Of a stretch of DNA of 64,000 bases, positions 44,634 to 53,756 are shown in pieces. Below the pieces are notes generated by a model, which did not search any database, was not told where the DNA came from, and saw only the letters and a list, made by a program, of their open reading frames with translations. A program made the position numbers and the translations under genes. Source of the DNA: Gilvimarinus sp. DA14. GTDB taxonomy: Bacteria; Pseudomonadota; Gammaproteobacteria; Pseudomonadales; Cellvibrionaceae. The stretch lies in assembly GCF_024204685.1 (NCBI RefSeq), contig NZ_CP100350.1, positions 1,838,501 through 1,902,500 of the forward strand, written 5' to 3'. Position 1 is the first letter of the stretch; every line of letters starts with the position of its first letter.

Positions 44634-45560
44634 ATGATGATGACTGCAACTGACCTGAACCAAGAGCCGCAACCGCTGGTATTGCTGGTAGACGATACAC
44701 CCGCCAACCTGGATGTACTGGTTGAACACTTGAGCAAAGAAAATATCGACCTGATGGTGGCCACCTCCGGCCAGGAAGGGCTGGAGTTAGCGCACCAGCA
44801 CCTGCCGGATTTGATTCTGCTGGATGTGATGATGCCTGGCATGGACGGCTATACCATGTGCGAGAAATTGATGGCTGAACCTGACCTGGCCGATATTCCA
44901 GTGGTGTTTCTCACCTCGCGAGACAATGAGCTCGACGTTGAGCACGGTTTGTCCCTGGGCGCCGTAGACTATATTGTCAAACCCTTCTCGCTGCCGATTC
45001 TTAAGGCCCGTGTGCGTAATCATTTGGCGCTAAAGCGCCGCGGCGACCTGCTGACCCAGCTAGCCTGTACCGATGGCCTAACCCGTGTAGCCAACCGCCG
45101 CCACTTCGATCAAACCCTTACTCAGGAATGGGCGCGGGCGCAACGCAGCAACAGCGAACTGGCCCTGGTGATGATCGATATCGACGAGTTCAAACCTTAC
45201 AACGACCGCCTAGGACACACTGCTGGAGATGCCTGTTTACGTCAAATAGCTCAAGCTCTGAAAGCAGCGCTGCACCGCCCCGGGGATTTGTTGGCGCGCT
45301 ATGGCGGAGAAGAGTTTGTCGCCCTGCTGCCCGATACCGACCTGCCGAGTGCCGCACTGATTGCCGAGCAGATGCGCCTAGCCGTGCAGCAATTGCAGCT
45401 CCCACATCCCACCGCATTGGCCCCCGCACAGGTGAGCGTCAGCATGGGCGTCGCCAGCACTTACCCATGCGATCTGCAACAAGCCCAAGATCTTCTCGAG
45501 CTTGCCGACGAACACCTGTACCAAGCCAAGCGTATGGGACGTAACCGCGTTTATTGTTGA
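44634..45560 (+). CDS. Response regulator diguanylate cyclase (REC-GGDEF)
   Basis: 308 residues: receiver domain (about 10-130) with phospho-Asp in LLDVMMPGMDG and Lys in YIVKPFSLP, then a GGDEF domain with the active site RYGGEEF and an I-site RPGD five residues before it. It is a complete, soluble c-di-GMP synthase that should be switched on by phosphorylation. Its receiver is strikingly like that of the divergent activator (both share VDDxPANLD and LLDVMMPGMDG), which suggests a common kinase. Three Met codons in a row leave the exact start open (44634, 44637, 44640). First gene after the sigma-54 promoter; the TonB receptor gene follows after 55 bases. Confidence 0.93.
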   Translation: MMMTATDLNQEPQPLVLLVDDTPANLDVLVEHLSKENIDLMVATSGQEGLELAHQHLPDLILLDVMMPGMDGYTMCEKLMAEPDLADIPVVFLTSRDNELDVEHGLSLGAVDYIVKPFSLPILKARVRNHLALKRRGDLLTQLACTDGLTRVANRRHFDQTLTQEWARAQRSNSELALVMIDIDEFKPYNDRLGHTAGDACLRQIAQALKAALHRPGDLLARYGGEEFVALLPDTDLPSAALIAEQMRLAVQQLQLPHPTALAPAQVSVSMGVASTYPCDLQQAQDLLELADEHLYQAKRMGRNRVYC

Positions 45561-45615
45561 TACACCGCGATAAGGGTACTCTTGCCATCCCAAGTTACGG
45601 ACACTCAAACAACCT

Positions 45616-47697
45616 ATGAATAAGAATCGCCGACAACCATTTGCCGCCCTGATCCTGTGCGCTCTTGCCAACACCGCAAACAGCCAAGCCGACGACCTCA
45701 CGGCTCTTTTGGCAATCCTGGAAGAAGAGACCGCTCTAGCCACCCAAAGTAAAATGAACGCCGACTATGTTCCGGGAATGGTGACTATACTGCACCGCGA
45801 AAACCTGCAAACTCTCGGCTACAGCGATGTCGCTGCGGCGTTAAACCAAGTGGCGGGTTTTCATACTACCGTCAACAACGCTGGCGATGTCCGCACCCTG
45901 GTGCGTGGCGTGGGTGCCACACTCAACTCCAGCAACCTGAAATTAATGGTCAACGGCGTCGCAGTAAACCGGGCTACCGATGGCTCCGCAGACTGGGTGT
46001 TACGCCTGCCACTGGCGCAAATTGATCGCATCGAAGTCATTCGCGGCCCGGGCTCGGCACTTTACGGGGAGTTTGCCTTCTCCGGGACAGTCAACATCAT
46101 CACCCGCAGCGACAACTCAGTCGGTGCCGAAATTGGCAGCAACGACAGCACCCAAATGAATGCCAGCTTTGCCCATCAGTGGGACAACAGCGTATCGCTG
46201 AACGGCACCGTCGCTTATTGGGACAGCGGCAACAGTGGTCTTTACACCAACCCCGACAATTTTGCCGGCTTTGATGCAGGGTTCTCTCCAGGTAAGGTCT
46301 ACGATCACGAACAAGGCGCTACCGTCCTGGCGCAACTGGGCCTGCTGGGCTGGCAGGGCAACATTTATCTGGCCGATGTGGAGCGCGGTCCGGGCTACGG
46401 CGAGAGCGCCGCCATGCCGAGGGAGTTCGAACCACGCAAAGAACAAATCTGGCAGCTCGATCTCATTAAGTCCTGGACGCTCAGTGAGACACTCACCTTT
46501 GCCACCCAGCTGACCCACCTGCAGACCGATTTGGACCATGCTACTTATCTTCCCATCCCCGAGGGAGTCCGTGGCCCCGGAGGGCGCCCAATTCGAGAGT
46601 CTCGCTTTACACAGGAAGGCAATAGTGATCGGGAAACCAATCTCACGTTCAGCGCCCATTGGCATTTGGGAGAAGGCCATCGTATTTACCTGGACACAGG
46701 TTACACCCACAGCGAAGTGACCGATTCATTTCGCCATCAATTTGTTATCGGTGGCCCCATCATCGAAGTGCCCCAAGACGAACTCGCGCTCAGCCCCGGC
46801 ACCCGGCGTGAATATATTCACTTTACGGCGCAAGACCAGTGGCAAATAAATCAGGCAATAGAATTAACCCTTGGCGTGAGATATGACGACTACAGCGACT
46901 GGGGCAGTAACCTTGCGCCGCGCATCGCCGCGGTGTGGCGCGCCTCCGATAACCATATTGTGAAAATGCAATACGCCGAAGCCTTTCGCCCCCCCTCTTT
47001 GGCGGAAAGCGGCGACGTGCGACCCGGCCGCCCAACTGGCAGACCGGACGGTCCGCCAGGAAGGCCAACTCAGGAGCCACCACCCCCGGCACTAACCGAA
47101 GAGCGGCTCAACTCGAGTGAAATCGCCTATATATACAAACGCCCCAGTTTTAAATTCAGCGGCACTGTATTTCACACCACAGTGGAAGATTTAATCGAGT
47201 TCCACCTACAGCCCGGGCAAAGACCCTATTGGCGCAACCGAGGGGATATCGACAGTTACGGCCTTGAGCTCGAGTGGCAACAAAAACTCGGTCGCAGCTG
47301 GGAGTGGAATGCCAATGTCTCTTACGTGGACGCCGAAGATCATTTCGACGTAGATAAAACGCTGCTCGGCTCTATTGCATGGCTCGCCAATGCCGACTTG
47401 GTATGGCACGCATCGCAACACTTCGATCACGCCCTCAAAATTCGCTATGTCGGCAGCCAGGAAGGCTGGGAGCTGGATTTACGCACCCCGGTCACCGAGC
47501 GTTTCCAGGACTACACCAGCTTGGACTATACATTGAGCGTCAATAAGCTATTGCAGGTAAACGGGTTAACCCTACGAGCTTCTGTTCTGAATATATTTTC
47601 CGATCGTCATAACAGTGTGCCCACCCCCGCGCAGTACCCACAGGGCTTGCCCCAGGGTGAACGCACGGTGAACGCGCAGCTGGAGTACCGTTTCTAA
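45616..47697 (+). CDS. TonB-dependent outer membrane receptor
   Basis: 693 residues with a signal peptide (ends near ANSQA). After DDLTALLAILEEETALATQSKMN comes the plug domain (VPGMVTILHRENL, then IEVIRGPGSALYGEFAFSGTVNIIT) and a 22-strand barrel ending in AQLEYRF, with the expected terminal Phe. A Pro/Gly/Arg-rich insertion at about 469-492 (PGRPTGRPDGPPGRP) is probably an external loop. The plug style, without a colicin-receptor-like TonB box, is typical of receptors encoded next to YfiR-like and kinase genes. Substrate unknown. It may import or only sense its ligand. Confidence 0.92.
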   Translation: MNKNRRQPFAALILCALANTANSQADDLTALLAILEEETALATQSKMNADYVPGMVTILHRENLQTLGYSDVAAALNQVAGFHTTVNNAGDVRTLVRGVGATLNSSNLKLMVNGVAVNRATDGSADWVLRLPLAQIDRIEVIRGPGSALYGEFAFSGTVNIITRSDNSVGAEIGSNDSTQMNASFAHQWDNSVSLNGTVAYWDSGNSGLYTNPDNFAGFDAGFSPGKVYDHEQGATVLAQLGLLGWQGNIYLADVERGPGYGESAAMPREFEPRKEQIWQLDLIKSWTLSETLTFATQLTHLQTDLDHATYLPIPEGVRGPGGRPIRESRFTQEGNSDRETNLTFSAHWHLGEGHRIYLDTGYTHSEVTDSFRHQFVIGGPIIEVPQDELALSPGTRREYIHFTAQDQWQINQAIELTLGVRYDDYSDWGSNLAPRIAAVWRASDNHIVKMQYAEAFRPPSLAESGDVRPGRPTGRPDGPPGRPTQEPPPPALTEERLNSSEIAYIYKRPSFKFSGTVFHTTVEDLIEFHLQPGQRPYWRNRGDIDSYGLELEWQQKLGRSWEWNANVSYVDAEDHFDVDKTLLGSIAWLANADLVWHASQHFDHALKIRYVGSQEGWELDLRTPVTERFQDYTSLDYTLSVNKLLQVNGLTLRASVLNIFSDRHNSVPTPAQYPQGLPQGERTVNAQLEYRF

Positions 47698-47722
47698 CGG
47701 CCTAGCAGATGATGACCGAGCC

Positions 47723-48307
47723 ATGAGCGCGCAAGGACGCCAGACATTGAGGCTATCGCTTTGGTTTAAAGCCATGGCTCTGTGTACCCTGCTGTCTCTA
47801 CCGTGCCAAAGCCTGGTGGCCGACAGTTTCAGCGACAGACGCGCGCTGGTGGGTATTAAACTGTTTCGCACGTTAATCAGCGCAGACCTGCAGCTCGCGG
47901 AAAAACAAAGCGCAAACGGCTCCCTATCCATCTACTTTGTCTACGCTACAGACATGGAGCTTGCACGCGAGCATCTGCAACAATGGCAGAAAAACACCGC
48001 TGCGATTCAGCAAATTGAGACCACCGCCACCGTCATCTCACTGCAGGAATACTATCGCACCCAGCCCCTGCCAACCGCCGTATTTATTTCGCAAAAACTT
48101 AACAGCGCCGAGCTGGATGAGTTTATAGAGTACAGCCACAACAAAAAAATTATTACTTTTTCACCCTATGCGGGTGACGTCCAGGCCGGTGTGCTGGCGG
48201 GAATTTCAGTGGCAGCCACCATTAAGCCACTAATCAATACGGCCACACTGCGAACCTCCGAGCTGTCGATCAAAGACTTTTATCTCAAGGTGGCAAAACA
48301 ATTATGA
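47723..48307 (+). CDS. YfiR-like (DUF4154) periplasmic protein
   Basis: 194 residues with an N-terminal export segment (LWFKAMALCTLLSLPCQSLVA). The C-terminal part resembles the YfiR/DUF4154 pattern: a Gly-rich turn (DVQAGVLAGISV), then KPLINTATLRTSELSIKDFYLKVAK, where YfiR proteins have IN...L...G(L/I)...S..LL.LA. YfiR proteins are periplasmic regulators that hold a membrane signalling enzyme inactive. Here it lies between the receptor gene (25 bases upstream) and the kinase gene (4-base overlap), so it may link the two across the periplasm. The family call is moderate. Confidence 0.6.
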   Translation: MSAQGRQTLRLSLWFKAMALCTLLSLPCQSLVADSFSDRRALVGIKLFRTLISADLQLAEKQSANGSLSIYFVYATDMELAREHLQQWQKNTAAIQQIETTATVISLQEYYRTQPLPTAVFISQKLNSAELDEFIEYSHNKKIITFSPYAGDVQAGVLAGISVAATIKPLINTATLRTSELSIKDFYLKVAKQL

Positions 48308-49899
48308 ATATACTCAAGCTGCCTGCCAAGCTGAACACTTTGTACACCAATATCAGCTGGCGAAGTTTCTTGGCGATTAATTGCATCTTTGTGGTGCTGA
48401 CGCTGGCCTTTGTAATCTCGCTGGGCCGCTACTGGTACAACACCCTGCAGCCCAGGCTATACAGCATGGCCGAAACCCAAGCGAGCATTCTGGCACAATC
48501 ACAGGCGACCTTACTTCAGGAGATAGTGCAGCACACCGAAGCCAACTCACTGCCACTGGAACTCTACAACGCCGTGCAAACCATACTGCTGGTAGAAGAC
48601 CCCGCCATTAATGAAAGCTTTGTTCGCGGCCTTAGCCTTGAGTTTGATTACGACAGCATGGCGGTCAAACAGGACTCGCTGAATTTTGTCGAAGGCAAGA
48701 CAAATTGTGAAAGCTGCTTTGCGGCAAATTTTCCACTGCTCGATCAAAACGGGGCACTGGTAGGCATTGCGCATTTCAATCTAAGCGACAGCTACTTTCG
48801 CGCTCTAAGTCGCGATATGCAATCTAAGTTGATCACCGAATCAAGTATCGCGCTGCTGCTGTTATTTACAGTGTGGATAGTAATGCTGGTTATGTTCCAC
48901 CGGCTTAATACCGCCAAGCGTATTATCGAAGATTCTGACCGGGCCAAAACCCGCTTTATGGCTAATGTCACCCACGAGCTACGAACACCGCTAAACGCAA
49001 TTTTGGGTTACACCCAACTTTACAAAAGTGACCCCGACCTCGCCGCTCAGTACCGTGCCGGCATCGAAACCATCGACCGCAGTGCAGAGCATTTGCTACT
49101 GATGATTAATGACATTCTGGATTTCTCCCGCGCCGACGAAGAAAACCTGACACTTAACCCAACGGATGTATCGCTTGCGCTGTTTTTGCAGACCCTCGCC
49201 GAAATGGGACAGATCAGTGCACAACTACAGCAGATAGAATTTTGCACTGACTTCCCCGCCACCCTGCCCAGCGAAGTCAACATTGATGAAAAGCGCCTGC
49301 GCCAGGTGCTACTTAACTTGATCAACAACGCGATAAAGTTCACACCTGAAGGCGAGGTGTGTTTCCAGGTTCAAACTCTGAGTCAGTCGCAACGTCATAT
49401 CCAGCTGCGTTTTTCAGTCAAGGATACGGGGCTGGGCATCGCCGCAGAGGATTTACAGAGAATTTTTATTCCCTTTGTACAAATAGAAAACGCCATTACC
49501 CGCGCAGAGGGATCGGGCTTAGGGCTGGCCATTAGCCAGCGAATTCTGCACTTAATGAACAGCCGGCTGCGGGTTAAAAGTCAGCCAGGCTCGGGCAGTG
49601 TATTTTATTTTGATCTGAACCTGCGCCTGGCTGCCAATGGCAAACAGGTGGATATAGTCACACCCATTCCACCGGAACCGCAAACACTCATATTGCCTAG
49701 CCCCACCACCCTCGAAGCGCTGATTGCGCATGCGCAAAAGCACAATATTCTTGGCTTGCGAAATTGCCTTCGCGATCTGCAAGACGACCCGCAGTATGCG
49801 GATTTTTTGCATACGGTTTCTCCCTACGTGCAAAGCTATCGCTTTAAACCGTTAAAAGAAAAACTGGTCGCTTACTTAAAATCGGCCTCAGCAGAATAA
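48304..49899 (+). CDS. Membrane sensor histidine kinase with periplasmic CxxC
   Basis: 531 residues. A transmembrane helix at about 20-42, a periplasmic sensor region (43-180), a second helix (about 183-205), the phosphoacceptor box VTHELRTPLNAILGY (His near 224), and an ATPase domain (LINNAIKFT, DTGLGIAAED, GSGLGLAIS). The periplasmic part has KTNCESCFAANF with Cys at about 136 and 139, a pair that could bind metal or form a redox switch; it is not a heme motif because no His follows. No receiver of its own, so its partners are probably the two receiver proteins at the head of the locus. Translationally coupled to the YfiR-like gene. Confidence 0.9.
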   Translation: MNILKLPAKLNTLYTNISWRSFLAINCIFVVLTLAFVISLGRYWYNTLQPRLYSMAETQASILAQSQATLLQEIVQHTEANSLPLELYNAVQTILLVEDPAINESFVRGLSLEFDYDSMAVKQDSLNFVEGKTNCESCFAANFPLLDQNGALVGIAHFNLSDSYFRALSRDMQSKLITESSIALLLLFTVWIVMLVMFHRLNTAKRIIEDSDRAKTRFMANVTHELRTPLNAILGYTQLYKSDPDLAAQYRAGIETIDRSAEHLLLMINDILDFSRADEENLTLNPTDVSLALFLQTLAEMGQISAQLQQIEFCTDFPATLPSEVNIDEKRLRQVLLNLINNAIKFTPEGEVCFQVQTLSQSQRHIQLRFSVKDTGLGIAAEDLQRIFIPFVQIENAITRAEGSGLGLAISQRILHLMNSRLRVKSQPGSGSVFYFDLNLRLAANGKQVDIVTPIPPEPQTLILPSPTTLEALIAHAQKHNILGLRNCLRDLQDDPQYADFLHTVSPYVQSYRFKPLKEKLVAYLKSASAE

Positions 49900-50139
49900 T
49901 TGCCCCGCTCGTCGCCCCCCTGCGACTGACTTTAGCCATTGATTGTTAACCGGCCGGCTAGATATTTGCCGCCCGAGGCCCGCTGTATTAGACTTCCCCC
50001 ATTCGGCGGCAAACCCGTCGGCATAATATAGAGAACCGCGCACCCCAAGGATCTGAACCGGCAGCACTTTGTGATTAAGGATTTGCCCCGCGCCCCATAC
50101 GTTTGACTTGAGTATCTGACCAACTTTAGGGACCTGGTA

Positions 50140-51102
50140 ATGGCTTACCTGCACCGGAAGGATGTGCCACTGCGGATTCCTGTCGTCGCGCATCACACTA
50201 TTGGTGCGCTGGAAGGCAAGGTAGACACCTATATCCAAAACCCCTACATCTCACGTCGCCATTTGTGCTTAGAGTGGAGCGGAGAGCTGTGGCAAATAAA
50301 GGACCTGAGCCGCAACGGCACCTGGGTCAATGGCCGCAAGCTGGAGAAGGGAGTTTACTACCCACTGCAAAAAGGTGATCAGATCCAGCTGGCAGGCGAA
50401 GAAGGCGCGTGCTTTGAAGTAGAAGATCTGGCGCCGCCCCGAGATATCTTATTACCCATTGTCTCGCAGAATGGCACACCCGCGATTATTGAACTGCAAG
50501 CGGCCAACCTGATACCCGATGAAGAGCAACCCGAGTGGTACATCTACCAAGAGCCCAACAGCGGCCAGTGGCTGGTGCAGTCGGTAGCAGACAGTAACCA
50601 GCCCGCAAAGCCTCTGCGCCATAACGATATTCTGGAAGGAAGCGCCGGGCGCTGGCAGCTGTTTTGCGCCAGCGCCAGCGCCCCCACGATGGAACGCCCG
50701 AGTCAGGCTTGCATAACCGAGGCGGAGATCCGCTTTGAGGTCAGTCTGGACGAAGAGAGCACCGGGTTGTTAATCCACAGCGAAGGCCAGCGCTATAACC
50801 TGGGTATTCGCGCCCACAATTACCTGCTGCTGCTATTGGCGAGGCACCGCGCCGATGACGCCCGTCAGGGGTTGAGTGAACTCGACCAGGGCTGGGTGAG
50901 CAACGATTTACTGGTCCACGAACTGGGGCTGGAGCCCAATCACCTAAATATCCAAGTTTACCGAGCCCGACAACAGCTCACTAAGACCATTCCGCAGCTC
51001 AACCACGACAAGTTTGTCGAACGCCGAGGCACCACCATGCGCCTGGGGTGCAACAGGTTTTCTATCCACAAAGGTGGTAAAGTAGAACAACAATTGCCCT
51101 AA
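50140..51102 (+). CDS. FHA domain fused to an OmpR-like winged helix
   Basis: 320 residues, no signal peptide. An FHA domain at about 18-100 has the phosphothreonine-binding features NPYISRRHLCLEW and LSRNGTWVNGRKL. The middle part is of unknown fold. The C-terminal 120 residues follow the pattern of OmpR/PhoB winged helices: an initial strand region, YNLGIRAHNYLLLLLARH, NHLNIQVYRARQQLTKTI and FVERRGTTMRLG. It may be a DNA-binding protein controlled by threonine phosphorylation from the kinase encoded 32 bases downstream. GGGA lies 8 bases before the ATG. The 240 bases upstream (49900-50139) hold no recognisable gene. Confidence 0.8.
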   Translation: MAYLHRKDVPLRIPVVAHHTIGALEGKVDTYIQNPYISRRHLCLEWSGELWQIKDLSRNGTWVNGRKLEKGVYYPLQKGDQIQLAGEEGACFEVEDLAPPRDILLPIVSQNGTPAIIELQAANLIPDEEQPEWYIYQEPNSGQWLVQSVADSNQPAKPLRHNDILEGSAGRWQLFCASASAPTMERPSQACITEAEIRFEVSLDEESTGLLIHSEGQRYNLGIRAHNYLLLLLARHRADDARQGLSELDQGWVSNDLLVHELGLEPNHLNIQVYRARQQLTKTIPQLNHDKFVERRGTTMRLGCNRFSIHKGGKVEQQLP

Positions 51103-51134
51103 GGCTTAAGTCCGTTGTTCACTAGCACTTCTGC

Positions 51135-53711
51135 ATGATCGATCAGAACCTACACACCGACTCATTGGTCGCCGGCCGTTATCGCGTTATCAAACGTATT
51201 GGTCAGGGCGGTATGGGCCAAGTGTTTCTGGCGCAAGATGAACAGCTCGACCGCCCGGTTGCCATCAAGCAACTGCGCCACGACGGCGACAACGCCAAAG
51301 CGCTTCACAGGTTTGAGCGCGAGGCTAAGTTCCTCGCCAAACTTAACCACCCCTGTATCGTGCAAGTTTACGATTACATCGCCGAAGTGAGCGGCGGCTC
51401 GCTGGTAATGGAGTATATCGACGGCGTGGATCTGGCGCGCAAGCTGCGCGAAGAGGCTACCTCCCTGGCGCAAAGACTGCAGTGGCTGTATCAGATTATG
51501 GCCGGGCTCGCCTGTGCCCACGCGGCGGGAATTTTGCACCGGGATTTAAAACCCGAGAACATTCTGGTGGGGCGCAATGGCAACGCCAAACTCACCGACT
51601 TTGGCATTGCCCGCGAACAGCAACAAAATACCGAGCTGACTCAGGCGGTGATTGGCAGCTACGCCTATATGTCACCGGAGCAAATTGCCGACGAGCCGCT
51701 GGATTTTAAAAGCGATCTCTTCTCTTTCGGCATCGTCGCCTACAGTGTGCTGCTGGAGCAGCACCCCTTTGGCGCCACCGGCAACACGTTAAAACTGCTG
51801 CAAAGTATCTCCGCAGCGCCCCTAAACAAACAGGCTCTGGATGACAGCAAGCTGCCCGAAGAACTCTGCGATTTGCTGCAGAGCTTGCTGGCCAAAGATA
51901 AATCCCAACGGCCCGACAGCAGCCAACAGGTCTGTGAAAAACTGGCGCTAATCAGCCAGCAGCATCCGTTGTCGGAAACTCTGGAAGGCGGCGCTCAAAC
52001 CGCCGAACTGCCCCCTCTTACCCTGTTTACCCGGCACACGGGGCAGGCAGTGCCACGGCGACATAAGCATAGGCGCCACTGGCTAACGGTTGGCGCTACC
52101 TTACTGATCGCTGCGGTCGCCGGCATTTGGTTTAGCGGCCAGGGTTCCTCACCGGGGCTCATCCCCCAGGCTGTAGCCGTGCTGCCGCCACGCTTTAACC
52201 CCGACGGCGAATTGGCCGAGGCCGATCAACGCCTAATTGGGGGCACTTTGTATCAGGCCGCCCAACAGAGCGTGGTGCAACTGCCGGGAGCCGAAGCCAT
52301 CCCGCGTTTTGAGGTGGACTCCCAGAGCGGAGAACCCTTTCAAATACTCACCGCCCTGGCCGCCAAAGAGCTGATCATTACCGAGGCCTTTTGTAACCTC
52401 ACCTGGTGCGACATCAGCATCAACCGCCTGGCACCGGCCAGCGACAGCCAACGCTTGCAAGTGCTGGCAAGCGCCAACTTTCGCACCACAGTAGATCGCT
52501 ACGCCATGCTCGCCGAGCGGGTGAACCTGCACATCAACAAGCTCTATAACCACGAAGGCGAAATCCAGCTCGACTTACCAGATGAAGCGGAGTACCGGGT
52601 CTTTGCCGAGCAGTATCAACATTATTACAGCGCCGGCGCTAACCCCGCCCAGCTGGATGCCTTAGAGGCGCTAAGCAGCCAAACCAGAAACTGGGCCGAT
52701 GTACAAATTTTGTTTCGCGAGATTGCTTTGGACCTCTACCACGACACGGGTGACGACCAAGCATTGGTGCGCCTGGAGGAGTTCCTGCCAGCCAAGAACC
52801 GCAGCGACACAGAGACACAACTACTGAATCAATTTGCCCTGGCGCGCAGTCAGAACGATTTTGCCCAGGCCCGTCACTGGCTGGAGCGGCTTGAGCAACA
52901 AGGGCTGGAGCAGACGGCACTGACGGAACTGGAGGGCTTGCTGGCACTGTCGGAAGGCAATTACCCGGTGGCGGTGGAGAACTTTAGTTACAGCGTGCAA
53001 CTGCGCCCCAGTGTGCACAATTACTTCCGTCTTTCTATGGCCTCCTGGCTCAACGGCGACATTGAAAGCGCCCGCGAGCACATTGCTAACGCCTACCAGC
53101 TCAACCCCCAAGACCATAAAACCAACCGCTTTCGCGGTTTAATCGCACTCTGGGAAGGCCGCCTGGATGAAGCCAACCAGGCTCTGCGCCAGGCCCTAGA
53201 GAGCGAGCGCAGTGCCATAGTGCTCAACAATCTCGCCGTGGTGTTGCTGCTGCAAGGCGACTACGCCAGCTCACAGAAGCGTTTAAACGAGGCTTTGCAA
53301 ATTGCACCGGGCGACGAGCAGACGCTGTTTAACCTGGCCGATGCGCATAAACTAAGTGGCGACGATGCCACCGCAAACCAACTTTACCAACGTGTTGCCG
53401 AGCAGACCGCGAGCGCCTCTGATGCCTATTCGCTGCGCCTGAACGCCCAGGCGCAAGCACATACCGGCAACCATGTAAGCGCCATTGCTGTGTATCAAAA
53501 AGCGCGCGAGCTCGACCCCGACAGTGGCGACACCCACTACACCGGAGCCTTGGTTTATGCGTTGGCAGGAGAACAGATTTCCGCGCGCCTAGCGGCCCGG
53601 GCGGCCTTAGAGAGCGGGATGGGGCAGGCCTGGTTTGCCCTACCCTGGTTTGACGGGTTATGTGACCAAGCGCAGGGGGCGGATTGTTTAGCGATAGCGC
53701 AAGCTCTCTAA
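51135..53711 (+). CDS. Ser/Thr protein kinase with transmembrane helix and TPR region
   Basis: 858 residues. The kinase domain (about 14-275) is complete: GQGGMGQVFLA, VAIK with the ATP Lys, HRDLKPENILV with the catalytic Asp, DFGIA, and YMSPEQ. A single membrane helix follows (about 315-337). The rest, probably periplasmic, has a strand-rich stretch (about 345-490) and then TPR repeats (about 590-858; LDEANQALRQALES, GDYASSQKRLNEALQIAPGD). The architecture is like CadC- or PknB-like receptors with TPR sensors. It pairs with the FHA-winged helix gene. A perfect 17-bp inverted repeat spans its stop codon. Confidence 0.92.
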   Translation: MIDQNLHTDSLVAGRYRVIKRIGQGGMGQVFLAQDEQLDRPVAIKQLRHDGDNAKALHRFEREAKFLAKLNHPCIVQVYDYIAEVSGGSLVMEYIDGVDLARKLREEATSLAQRLQWLYQIMAGLACAHAAGILHRDLKPENILVGRNGNAKLTDFGIAREQQQNTELTQAVIGSYAYMSPEQIADEPLDFKSDLFSFGIVAYSVLLEQHPFGATGNTLKLLQSISAAPLNKQALDDSKLPEELCDLLQSLLAKDKSQRPDSSQQVCEKLALISQQHPLSETLEGGAQTAELPPLTLFTRHTGQAVPRRHKHRRHWLTVGATLLIAAVAGIWFSGQGSSPGLIPQAVAVLPPRFNPDGELAEADQRLIGGTLYQAAQQSVVQLPGAEAIPRFEVDSQSGEPFQILTALAAKELIITEAFCNLTWCDISINRLAPASDSQRLQVLASANFRTTVDRYAMLAERVNLHINKLYNHEGEIQLDLPDEAEYRVFAEQYQHYYSAGANPAQLDALEALSSQTRNWADVQILFREIALDLYHDTGDDQALVRLEEFLPAKNRSDTETQLLNQFALARSQNDFAQARHWLERLEQQGLEQTALTELEGLLALSEGNYPVAVENFSYSVQLRPSVHNYFRLSMASWLNGDIESAREHIANAYQLNPQDHKTNRFRGLIALWEGRLDEANQALRQALESERSAIVLNNLAVVLLLQGDYASSQKRLNEALQIAPGDEQTLFNLADAHKLSGDDATANQLYQRVAEQTASASDAYSLRLNAQAQAHTGNHVSAIAVYQKARELDPDSGDTHYTGALVYALAGEQISARLAARAALESGMGQAWFALPWFDGLCDQAQGADCLAIAQAL

Positions 53712-53724
53712 ACAATCCGCCCCC
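53675..53724. repeat. Perfect 17-bp inverted repeat over the stop codon of the Ser/Thr kinase gene
   Basis: The left arm 53675-53691 and right arm 53708-53724 are exact reverse complements, with a 16-base loop. The stop TAA (53709-53711) lies in the right arm. It could act as a strong 3' mRNA structure or terminator, but no T tract follows on either strand. Confidence 0.85.
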
Positions 53725-53756
53725 CCCTAAAACGGGTTAACTACCCAGCGCAAAAA

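Noticed and set aside
49888-50238. A 116-residue minus-strand frame between the kinase and the FHA gene
   Set aside because: It overlaps the starts of the FHA gene, has no family-like content and no ribosome binding site.
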